From Bacteroidota bacterium (lineage in GTDB: Bacteria; Bacteroidota; Bacteroidia; Chitinophagales; Chitinophagaceae), in contig JAEYOL010000156.1 in the NCBI GenBank assembly GCA_023411775.1, forward strand, positions 1 to 13,314: 13,314 nucleotides of DNA, given 5' to 3'. Below, one piece after another: positions 1 to 6,347 of this stretch (the stretch's first letter is position 1; each line of letters starts with the position of its first letter). The notes beneath the pieces were generated by a model. It was not told the DNA's origin, made no database searches, and worked only from the letters and a program-made list of their open reading frames with translations. The translations under genes and the position numbers were made by a program.

Positions 1-914
1 GCCAGGCATGCCAGGGCAGCTTTATCAGGATGATAATCCGGTATTGTAGGGAATACCATTACCATCATAGGCAGTCTTGCATAGTTGTCGACATAAGACA
101 CAAAGCGGTGCTTATCCAATGTGGGCACCATAGGCGGCATTTTTTCTACCTTGGGTCCACGGGGTATCGGTCCAAAATATTTTTCGACCATTTTGATCAC
201 CTCTTTGGTGTTAACATCGCCACCGATAGTGATAGTGGCGTTATTGGGTCCGTACCAGCGGAGAAAGAAATTTTTGAGATCATCAACCGTTACACGATCG
301 AGGTCCTCCACATAGCCGATCGTCAGCCAGGAATAGGGGTGACCATAAGGGTAAAGGTTTTTCGACATGGTTTCGAACAATAGTCCGTATGGAACATTGT
401 CCACCCTTTCTCCGCGTTCGTTCTTCACGGTGGAGCGTTGGTTCTCAAATTTTTTCTGCGTAACAGCATCAAGTAAGAAACCCATCCGGTCTGCTTCCAG
501 CCAGATCATTTTCTCAAGCTGGTTGGAAGGTACGGTTTGAAAATAGTTGGTGCGGTCGGTATTGGTGGTACCATTCAGGCTACCTCCTGAAGCGGTTACC
601 AGCTTGAAGTGCTGGTCATCACCTACGTTATCGCTACCCTGGAACATCATGTGCTCGAAAAAGTGGGCAAAACCTGATTTGCCGATCTCTTCACGTGCTG
701 AACCAACGTGATAAGTCACGTCGACATGCGCTACGGGGTCGCTGTGATCTTCATGAATGATCAGTGTAAGCCCGTTGGGCAATACATATTTTTCATAAGG
801 GATCACCAGTTCGTCGCCCTTGCGTACTACTTTTTCAACCAGTTTGGCCTGTGCATCGGCCAGCACTGCGCAAAACAGGCCCAATACAGTCAGCAGTAAT
901 AGTTTGTGTTTCAT
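1..914 (-). CDS. M16 family zinc metallopeptidase (N-terminal part, truncated by window edge)
   Basis: Reading the minus strand from the ATG at 912-914 gives an uninterrupted 304-codon frame that runs off the left edge. The first ~22 residues are a signal peptide (MKHKLLLLTVLGLFCAVLADAQ), so the enzyme is predicted to be exported to the periplasm or envelope. The inverted zinc motif HFFEH is at residues 84-88, and the third metal ligand is probably Glu166 in VKNER, 78 residues after His88, the spacing expected for pitrilysin/insulinase peptidases. Other family features are YHVGSARE (68-75), SLNGTTNTDRTNY (112-124) and EADRMGF (140-146). M16 enzymes cleave peptides within a closed chamber made of two M16 halves, on one chain or two. 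The C-terminal half lies outside the window, so I cannot tell a one-domain from a two-domain form. The family call is strong and the substrate is unknown. It is divergent from korA. Confidence 0.93.
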   Translation of the reverse strand, partial: MKHKLLLLTVLGLFCAVLADAQAKLVEKVVRKGDELVIPYEKYVLPNGLTLIIHEDHSDPVAHVDVTYHVGSAREEIGKSGFAHFFEHMMFQGSDNVGDDQHFKLVTASGGSLNGTTNTDRTNYFQTVPSNQLEKMIWLEADRMGFLLDAVTQKKFENQRSTVKNERGERVDNVPYGLLFETMSKNLYPYGHPYSWLTIGYVEDLDRVTVDDLKNFFLRWYGPNNATITIGGDVNTKEVIKMVEKYFGPIPRGPKVEKMPPMVPTLDKHRFVSYVDNYARLPMMVMVFPTIPDYHPDKAALACL

Positions 915-1092
915 CAGTCGTTAGTTTTTAATTGAATCGTTTTGTCGTGAATATTGAGTCAGCCGGAACATATTCTACGACATATTCATGTGTTGTTATG
1001 TGATTTGATCCGGATAACCGGCAAAATAAGATAATCTGGCATTTTAACCTTGCCATTTGTCAATTAGCTAAGCTATTCATAACGAAGTTTTA

Positions 1093-1118
1093 GCCGGGGA
1101 GCCGGGAAGGCGGGAAGG
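1093..1118 (+). repeat. Copy of a dispersed GCCGGGAAGGCGGGAAGG-type repeat
   Basis: This 26-bp stretch matches 10792-10817 (inside the repeats upstream of nth) with two differences by eye. The shared words are GCCGG, GAGCCGGGAAGGCGG and AAGG. Both sites are intergenic and read in the same orientation on the plus strand. GAAGG/GGGAAGG is repeated internally. The match over 26 bp at two distant spacers makes a dispersed repeat family more likely than coincidence. Function unknown. Confidence 0.6.
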
Positions 1119-1170
1119 ATATAGCGGGTTGAATTTGGGATATTTATCAATTGATAGTCGGCAATGCTGC

Positions 1171-1218
1171 CATTCTTACATTCTCACATTTTCACATTTC
1201 CACATTCTCACATTTGCG
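1171..1218 (+). repeat. Six tandem 8-bp units, consensus CATTYTCA
   Basis: Units read CATTCTTA, CATTCTCA, CATTTTCA, CATTTCCA, CATTCTCA and CATTTGCG, an exact 8-bp period over 48 bases with substitutions but no length changes. The tract ends about 50 bases upstream of the TAATTTTG element and 75 bases before the korA start. It is outside the probable transcript, so any influence on korA would be through DNA structure or protein binding. It may also be neutral microsatellite sequence. Confidence 0.7.
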
Positions 1219-1268
1219 AACCAATTTTCAAATTCTTGCCTTCGACTCCTAACACCACCAAACTACCC

Positions 1269-1276
1269 TAATTTTG
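1269..1276 (+). promoter_or_regulatory. Probable -7 promoter element for korA (TAATTTTG)
   Basis: TAATTTTG matches the Bacteroidota primary sigma factor -7 consensus TAnnTTTG at every fixed position. The start codon is at 1294, so transcription would begin roughly at 1281-1284, leaving a leader of only about 10-13 nt. No good TTTG or TTG -33 element stands 19-21 bases upstream (nearest TTG at 1236-1238 is too far), so the call rests on the -7 element and its position. Confidence 0.5.
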
Positions 1277-1293
1277 CAAAACAATTTTTTCAG

Positions 1294-3141
1294 ATGATCC
1301 GCAAGCAAGAAGTTCTACAGGACGTGGTGATAAAGTTCGCCGGGGATAGTGGTGATGGGATGCAACTTACTGGAACCCAGTTTACTAACAACACAGCGCT
1401 ACTTGGTATCGACCTTTCCACCTTTCCAGATTTTCCGGCAGAGATCAGGGCGCCGCAGGGTACCCTGCCCGGTGTGAGTGGTTACCAGCTCAGGTTTTCA
1501 AGTGACAGGGTATTCACCCCTGGAGATGCCTGTGACGTGTTGGTGGCGATGAATGCGGCTGCATTGAAAGCAAATCTTACGGCACTGAAAAAAGGAGGTA
1601 AGATCATTGTCAATACAGATGGTTTTGATTCAAAAAATCTTCGTCTTGCCAATTATCCTGAAGGAGAAAATCCACTCGAGAACGGCAGCCTGGATAATTA
1701 TGAAGTGATCAGGATGGATGTGACAAAGATGACCCGCGAAGCCCTGAAAGATTTTTCGATGGGTATGAAAGAAAAGGATCGTGCCAAAAACATGTTTGTA
1801 CTCGGCTTCCTGTACTGGATGTACGACCGGGATATGAGCAATACCACAAACTTTTTAAAGGAAAAATTTTCAAAGAAGGAAGAGATATTAGAAAGCAACC
1901 TGCGTGTGTTGCAGGCAGGTTATAATTATGGTGATACAACCGAAACATTCACGACTACATATAAGGTTGCTAAGGCAAAAATGGAATCGGGTGAATACCG
2001 TTCCATCATGGGCAACCAGGCGCTTGCTTATGGATTGATCGCTGCTTCTAATGTCAGCGGTTTACCAATGTTCCTCGGATCTTATCCCATTACGCCGGCT
2101 TCAGATATTTTGCATGAACTGGCGCGGCATAAAAATTTTGGCATTCGCACATTCCAGGCGGAAGACGAAATTGCAGCTATCACTACGGCGATCGGCGCAG
2201 CTTATGGTGGTGCACTGGGTGTGACTACAACTTCAGGTCCGGGTATGGCTTTGAAAGCCGAAGCCATGGGATTGGCAGTGATGCTTGAGATTCCATTGCT
2301 CATCATCGATGTACAACGTGGGGGACCATCAACAGGATTGCCCACCAAAACAGAGCAGAGTGATTTACTCCAGGCCTATTATGGTCGTAATGGAGAATGT
2401 CCTATGCCTGTGATCGCGGCGTCCACGCCGGCTGATTGTTTTGAATCGGTATATGAAGCGGTACGCATTGCTGTGCAGCACATGACGCCTGTGATATTTT
2501 TGAGTGATGGATATATCGCGAATGGCGCGGAACCCTGGCGCTTCCCAACAAAAGAACAATTACCGCCTATTCATGTAAAGTTCAAAACTGAACTGGGTCA
2601 TGGTGAAGAAAAACTACAGCCCTATCTCCGTGATGAAAAACTGGCCAGGCCCTGGGCCATACCGGGCACGCCGGGACTCGAACACCGCATCGGTGGACTC
2701 GAAAAGCAGAACGTTACGGGGAATATCAGCTATGACCCCGAAAACCACCAGCTGATGGTGAAGATCAGGCAGGAAAAAGTAGATAAGATCGCTGATTATA
2801 TCCCCGAACAGAAGATCGATAGCGGTCCCGATAAAGGAAAAGTGCTGGTATTGGGATGGGGATCTACCTTTGGCGCCATCAAGTCGGCTGTAGCGGAATT
2901 GCAGGCGCTGGGACATGCAGTAAGTCATGTACACCTGAGACATATGCGTCCCTTCCCCAAAAACCTGGGTGAGATACTGAAGAATTTTGAAACCGTGCTT
3001 ATTCCGGAGATCAACAATGGTCAGCTGATCAAGATCATCCGGGACGTCTATTTTGTAGATGCCAAAGGCTATAACAAGATCATGGGTGTGCCGATCACGA
3101 AGACGGAACTGGTGGAAGAGATAAAGAAGTACCTGGTTTAG
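1294..3141 (+). CDS. korA: 2-oxoacid:ferredoxin oxidoreductase, fused gamma-alpha subunit (KorA type)
   Basis: 615 residues from the ATG at 1294. Residues ~1-200 form the gamma (POR) domain, beginning VVIKFAGDSGDGMQLTG (11-27). The rest is the alpha chain with hallmark stretches GSYPITPASD, QAEDEIAA, TSGPGMALKAEAMGLA and DVQRGGPSTGLPTKTEQSDL. With the thiamine-diphosphate beta subunit (KorB) it would oxidatively decarboxylate 2-oxoglutarate, or a related 2-oxoacid, to the acyl-CoA and reduce ferredoxin in the cytoplasm. The canonical domain start and the TAATTTTG element at 1269 support the 1294 start over an in-frame TTG at 1129. No korB follows; the next gene encodes an unrelated RidA-fold protein, so the partner must be elsewhere. 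Substrate (2-oxoglutarate versus pyruvate or branched-chain) is inferred from the fused architecture. Confidence 0.93.
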   Translation: MIRKQEVLQDVVIKFAGDSGDGMQLTGTQFTNNTALLGIDLSTFPDFPAEIRAPQGTLPGVSGYQLRFSSDRVFTPGDACDVLVAMNAAALKANLTALKKGGKIIVNTDGFDSKNLRLANYPEGENPLENGSLDNYEVIRMDVTKMTREALKDFSMGMKEKDRAKNMFVLGFLYWMYDRDMSNTTNFLKEKFSKKEEILESNLRVLQAGYNYGDTTETFTTTYKVAKAKMESGEYRSIMGNQALAYGLIAASNVSGLPMFLGSYPITPASDILHELARHKNFGIRTFQAEDEIAAITTAIGAAYGGALGVTTTSGPGMALKAEAMGLAVMLEIPLLIIDVQRGGPSTGLPTKTEQSDLLQAYYGRNGECPMPVIAASTPADCFESVYEAVRIAVQHMTPVIFLSDGYIANGAEPWRFPTKEQLPPIHVKFKTELGHGEEKLQPYLRDEKLARPWAIPGTPGLEHRIGGLEKQNVTGNISYDPENHQLMVKIRQEKVDKIADYIPEQKIDSGPDKGKVLVLGWGSTFGAIKSAVAELQALGHAVSHVHLRHMRPFPKNLGEILKNFETVLIPEINNGQLIKIIRDVYFVDAKGYNKIMGVPITKTELVEEIKKYLV

Positions 3142-3147
3142 TTTTTC

Positions 3148-3231
3148 GGAATTAGGGATTAGGAATTGGGGAAGACCGAATGTGCTGTTTGTACTTGGCG
3201 AATGGGACTCTCTTTCCAAATTACCAATTAC
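3148..3231 (+). repeat. Heptamer repeat (GGRATTA) with facing inverted segment
   Basis: Directly after korA, 3148-3168 reads GGAATTA, GGGATTA, GGAATTG, three units of a 7-bp period. At 3212-3231 the strand carries a partial reverse complement (CTTTCCAAATTACCAATTAC). Pairing 3162-3174 with 3212-3224 gives about 11 pairs including one G-U, with mismatches, around a 37-nt loop. No T-run follows, so it does not look like a rho-independent terminator. It could be an mRNA hairpin between korA and the RidA gene, or simple sequence drift. Confidence 0.35.
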
Positions 3232-3239
3232 AGATTCTC

Positions 3240-3251
3240 GGTATTAATACC
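3240..3251. promoter_or_regulatory. Perfect 12-bp palindrome GGTATTAATACC upstream of the RidA-like gene
   Basis: GGTATTAATACC equals its own reverse complement. It ends 16 bases before the ATG at 3268 and is followed by nine A residues. Position and symmetry fit an operator for a dimeric repressor, but a 12-bp palindrome of mostly A/T can arise by chance and no second copy was found. Low confidence in function. Confidence 0.25.
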
Positions 3252-3267
3252 AAAAAAAAACCACTTC

Positions 3268-3699
3268 ATGAATAAATACACCCTTCTCCTGATCCTGGCT
3301 TCTTCATCTGTTCAGTCATTTGCCCAGCAAAATAATATCCAGAAACAAAAATGGCATTGGCAAAGCGAACAGGATACCACGGCGGGTTATGCGCAGGTGG
3401 TGAAGGTGGACAATGTATTATATATATCGGGTACAGTATCGCTTGAAATAACGCCAGCCGGTATCACGCAGTTGTATAAGGGGATTGAAAGGTCATTGCA
3501 ACAATACGGTGCTACTTTCCAAAATGTGGTCAAGGAAAATCTTTATACAACCGATATCGAAGCGATGAAGAAGCATAACGAATCACGCAAGGTTTTTTAT
3601 AAGGGCGATTTCCCTGCCGCTACCTGGGTACAGGTAAGCAGGTTATACATGCCGGAAGCTAAACTTGAAGTTGAGGTCATTGCGCATTTGCCTAAATAG
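3268..3699 (+). CDS. Exported RidA/YjgF-fold protein without the canonical catalytic arginine
   Basis: 143 residues. The first ~20 residues (MNKYTLLLILASSSVQSFAQ) form a signal peptide, so this copy is predicted to be periplasmic, whereas classical RidA is cytosolic. The mature part has RidA-family features: VVKVDNVLYISGTVSL (44-59), a helix around KGIERSLQQYGATFQNVVKENLY and a C-terminal PEAKLEVEVIAHLP (129-142). RidA proper has an arginine in FPARS that binds imine/enamine substrates; here the aligned stretch FPAATW (115-120) has Ala118 at that position. Deamination of 2-aminoacrylate is therefore unlikely, and it probably belongs to one of the non-archetypal Rid groups. Earlier in-frame TTG starts give extensions through intergenic repeat sequence; the ATG placing the signal peptide at the N terminus is preferred. 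It is 126 bp after korA and convergent with the next gene. Confidence 0.85.
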   Translation: MNKYTLLLILASSSVQSFAQQNNIQKQKWHWQSEQDTTAGYAQVVKVDNVLYISGTVSLEITPAGITQLYKGIERSLQQYGATFQNVVKENLYTTDIEAMKKHNESRKVFYKGDFPAATWVQVSRLYMPEAKLEVEVIAHLPK

Positions 3700-3711
3700 C
3701 TTGCGCTTGAA

Positions 3712-4629
3712 TTAAAATAACCCCAACAGTGTAGTTCCATCCAGTATTTCCAAAGTTTTTCCTGTATTGAAATCAAAAAGCATCAATTTATTTTCCTCGT
3801 CAGATTTTATGTAAGCAAAGCTTAATGTTTTTGCATTGTATTTAGCCGATGTTGTTTCGAGTCCTTCTATTTTTCGCTTATTGTTTCCATCTTTATCTAC
3901 GATCATAATTGTTTGTGGCGATTGTGTATAAAAAATACTCTTATCGTCTATCCATTCGGGGTAATAATTATGTGTCGCTGTGTCATTGGAAAGATTTTTA
4001 TGAAAGCTGCCGTTTATATCGGTCAGCCAGATCTGGTCGCGGCCATCTCCTTTCTCGAGGTAATAAGCGATTGATTTGCCGTCAGGGCCAGCAGTGGGGT
4101 TATAGCTTTTGTGGTGTTCGCTTTTTGATATCTGTTTAACCTGTTTTGTAGCAAGGTTTAGCACAAAAATATTTACAGCAGCTGTTGGCCCGTTTCCCTT
4201 CCTGGTATTGTAAATTAAATTCTTGCCATCCGCGGACCAGTCAAGGGCAAATTTTGGAAGGGTATCAATTTTAAGTACGGAATTATGGCCAGTGCTTGTA
4301 TGGTAAAATTGTATGTCAGTCTTATTTTTTTCACTCCGCTTCAAATACGCGATGGTTTTTCCGTCGGGTGAAACGGCAAGGTTACTACCATCGTCAAATA
4401 AATGCGTGAAATTTCGTTTCTGCAAATCGTACAAAATCACTTTCGAAAAAAAGGGAGCCTGCCGATTAGTTTTATGATGTTTTACTATCCCAAGTAATAT
4501 GGCATTCCCGTCCGGTATCCATGTTATAGATGAAATACGTGTTGTATAGTCATTTTTTTCAAAAACTGTCTGGCTTTTAAGGCTGGATACCAGTACACAC
4601 AGAAGCATGGAGCAAATTAGTTTTTGCAT
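3712..4629 (-). CDS. Exported PD40/TolB-like beta-propeller protein
   Basis: 305 residues from the ATG at 4627-4629. An N-terminal signal peptide (MQKLICSMLLCVLVSSLKSQ) lacks a convincing lipobox. The rest carries at least five PD40-type repeats, each with a W/F-x-PDG or DGK turn: SITWIPDGNAILLG, LAVSPDGKTIAYLK, ALDWSADGKNLIY, PTAGPDGKSIAYYLE and YYPEWIDDKSIFY. Such propellers occur in TolB and in the N-terminal domains of peptidases. No catalytic domain follows, so a binding or scaffold role is inferred. Its stop lies 12 bp from the stop of the convergent RidA-like gene, with no clear terminator between them. The start codon lies inside an inverted repeat at 4623-4647. It may be a single gene, since the upstream operon ends 94 bp away. 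Confidence 0.8.
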   Translation of the reverse strand: MQKLICSMLLCVLVSSLKSQTVFEKNDYTTRISSITWIPDGNAILLGIVKHHKTNRQAPFFSKVILYDLQKRNFTHLFDDGSNLAVSPDGKTIAYLKRSEKNKTDIQFYHTSTGHNSVLKIDTLPKFALDWSADGKNLIYNTRKGNGPTAAVNIFVLNLATKQVKQISKSEHHKSYNPTAGPDGKSIAYYLEKGDGRDQIWLTDINGSFHKNLSNDTATHNYYPEWIDDKSIFYTQSPQTIMIVDKDGNNKRKIEGLETTSAKYNAKTLSFAYIKSDEENKLMLFDFNTGKTLEILDGTTLLGLF

Positions 4630-4647
4630 AAAGTTCTTTTATGCAAA
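4623..4647 (-). promoter_or_regulatory. Perfect 10-bp inverted repeat enclosing the start codon of the PD40 gene
   Basis: TTTGCATAAA (4623-4632), a 5-base loop (4633-4637) and TTTATGCAAA (4638-4647) are exact reverse complements. On the transcript this folds as a 10-bp stem with loop AGAAC, and the AUG at 4627-4629 is paired inside the stem. Such a hairpin could limit ribosome access, or as DNA it could be a 25-bp operator overlapping the start. The symmetry is directly visible; the regulatory role is inferred. Confidence 0.5.
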
Positions 4648-4723
4648 GCAAGTCGGGTTAACCACCTGGGATGGGGAAACTTGACAACCTGATCAGTTTT
4701 GCTGATAAAATGCTTTCACGGCT

Positions 4724-6331
4724 TTACGGCATCTTTATCACACTGATCACTTTTTGCAACGATTTATTCTGCAGCCTTATAAAGTAAGCGCCTGTGGCAA
4801 GCCCGTCACTATATATATCGATATTATAAGTACCGGCCGAATATTCCTGGTTGGTCAGCACTTTTACAACCCTTCCCAGCGCGTCAATCTGTTGGATCAT
4901 CGTATGACCGCCTTTGGTTGAGAACTGAATAGTTGCATTTAATGCATAAGGGTTTGGCCACATTTTCAGCAGCAACTCCTCTGAAGCATTATTAGTATCA
5001 TCCGGGTCTTCGGGCAGTCCGCAGGGACCACCCTGGATAAGGGGAAGCGACTGGTAATTTTGCAGCATGATCGTATCGAGTGCAGGCCGGCTCACACAAA
5101 ACCATTGTTCCAGTACCGACGCGTACACGCTCCTGAAATCATATTGAAAAGGGATATTATTGACCACCTGTATATCGGAAGGGATCTCGGGACTATTTCC
5201 CAAAATACCTTTCTTCGCATGCTTACCAAATAAGATCAAAGGTGCGGCGGCACCATGGTCGGTACCGAGACTGGCATTGGATTTTATCCGCCTGCCAAAT
5301 TCGGAGAATGTCATTCCCATCACGCGATCGTCGATCTGCATCATCTCCAGGTCTTGCTGGAATGCGCTGATACCTGTTGACAGGTCTTTCATCAGCTTTG
5401 CATGCATACCGGTTGTGGTATCGCTGGCATTCACCTGCTTTTTGTGTGTATCAAATCCACCGATGGTGACAGTGTATACTTTTGTTTTCAAACCACCTTT
5501 GATAAGCCGGGCTACGATCCTTAACTGGTCGGCCAGCCAGTTGTCTTCGGGATAATCTGCCATTGTAGATGACCGGCGATATGCAGTCCTGATGATATCC
5601 GAATAGATCTTTGTTTTTTCGGAAACCACCCGGAGGTATTTCAGTTCTTTATTAGCCGGTACTGAGTCAAGAGGATAGTCAGAAAAAGGATTGGTAAAGG
5701 AATAGATCTTTTCAGGATCGGTAATGGATAAACCCATCGAATAGATCGGCCCCTGTACAACCAGTGTAGGTGTGCTGCTGATCTGTATCGCCAGGGGATC
5801 GGGCATTTCGTTACTGGGATAAGCATCGGGATAACCGGGATATTCATTTTCCAGGTAGCGTCCCATCCATCCCGTCTTTGCACGTTCTCTCCGGCTTTCA
5901 CGTGTATCACCACTGCTCCATATATCGGTAGCCCGGAAATGGGAGAAATTTGGATTTTCATAACCAACAGATTGTACAACACTTACTTTGCCTTCATTGT
6001 ACATATTTTGGAGCGCTGTCATGGCCGGGTGTAGACCCGATCTGTCAGTGCCATCAAGACGCAATACTTTACTCTGTGGAATAGCCACATTGGTTCTTGC
6101 ATTGTAGTAATTGGCATACATATCCAGCGGTATCACCATGTTCAATCCGTCATTACCACCTGCGAGCTGAATCAAAACAAAAACATGATCGGTATCAGCA
6201 CCGGCTTCTTCCAGTAAAGATGCCAGGGCATTTTGCGAAGCGCCGTAGGCTGTAAATGAAAACCCATTTACAAGGCCTGGCAGGGTGATCGCGGCTGGTA
6301 CTGTATTCTTTAAAAAGTTTCTCCTGTTCAT
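4724..6331 (-). CDS. DUF1501 protein with twin-arginine-like signal and T9SS type A C-terminal sorting domain
   Basis: 535 residues from an ATG. The N terminus MNRRNFLKNTVPAAITLPGL has the Tat-like motif RRNFLK followed by a moderately hydrophobic stretch. The DUF1501 body spans roughly 45-430: HVFVLIQLAGGNDGLNMVIP (49-68), a central TIGGFDTHKKQ, then MTFSEFGRRIKSN and LGTDHGAAAPLILFG. The family belongs to the alkaline phosphatase/sulfatase-like superfamily, but no specific reaction is established. Residues ~449-535 are a T9SS type A sorting domain: KMWPNPYALNATIQF, IDALGRVV, GTYNIDI and GLATGAYFIRL. The protein is therefore predicted to reach the outer surface or be released. The upstream DUF1800 gene ends 16 bp before the start, so the two are almost certainly co-transcribed. 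A hydrolase role is plausible but unproven. Confidence 0.9.
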   Translation of the reverse strand: MNRRNFLKNTVPAAITLPGLVNGFSFTAYGASQNALASLLEEAGADTDHVFVLIQLAGGNDGLNMVIPLDMYANYYNARTNVAIPQSKVLRLDGTDRSGLHPAMTALQNMYNEGKVSVVQSVGYENPNFSHFRATDIWSSGDTRESRRERAKTGWMGRYLENEYPGYPDAYPSNEMPDPLAIQISSTPTLVVQGPIYSMGLSITDPEKIYSFTNPFSDYPLDSVPANKELKYLRVVSEKTKIYSDIIRTAYRRSSTMADYPEDNWLADQLRIVARLIKGGLKTKVYTVTIGGFDTHKKQVNASDTTTGMHAKLMKDLSTGISAFQQDLEMMQIDDRVMGMTFSEFGRRIKSNASLGTDHGAAAPLILFGKHAKKGILGNSPEIPSDIQVVNNIPFQYDFRSVYASVLEQWFCVSRPALDTIMLQNYQSLPLIQGGPCGLPEDPDDTNNASEELLLKMWPNPYALNATIQFSTKGGHTMIQQIDALGRVVKVLTNQEYSAGTYNIDIYSDGLATGAYFIRLQNKSLQKVISVIKMP

Positions 6332-6347
6332 AGTTTGGGTTTAATCG

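Larger units (their letters stand above)
915..1293. other. Divergent intergenic region between the M16 peptidase and korA
   Basis: About 380 bases without a credible gene. From left to right it holds three things. A weak minus-strand -7-like element for the M16 gene lies at 1022-1029 (TTATTTTG, one mismatch to TAnnTTTG, no convincing -33 partner). A GCCGGGGAGCCGGGAAGG-type repeat lies at 1093-1118. A run of 8-bp units lies at 1171-1218, followed by the korA promoter element at 1269-1276. A frame continuous with korA can be opened from a TTG at 1129, but its translation crosses the repeat tract and has no family similarity, so I treat this stretch as non-coding. Confidence 0.7.

Noticed and set aside
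30..383. 117-codon plus-strand frame
   Set aside because: It lies opposite the M16 peptidase, whose minus-strand frame carries the zinc motif and signal peptide.
1129..1293. In-frame 55-codon upstream extension of korA from a TTG
   Set aside because: It runs through the 8-bp repeat tract and the TAATTTTG promoter element; the canonical KorA N terminus begins at the ATG at 1294.
2614..3219. 201-codon open frame on the minus strand opposite the end of korA
   Set aside because: It is antisense to a strongly supported gene, has no recognisable family features, and its composition reflects the korA codons.
3166..3267. N-terminal extension of the RidA-like protein from a TTG
   Set aside because: It would bury the signal peptide and translate intergenic repeat and palindrome sequence.
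3682..3706. GCGCA/TGCGC hairpin across the convergent stops as a bidirectional terminator
   Set aside because: Five pairs with a 15-base loop and no T-run on either strand.
4692..4706. ATCAG/CTGAT hairpin after the DUF1501 gene as terminator
   Set aside because: The stem is only 5 bp and on the minus strand it is followed by no T-run.
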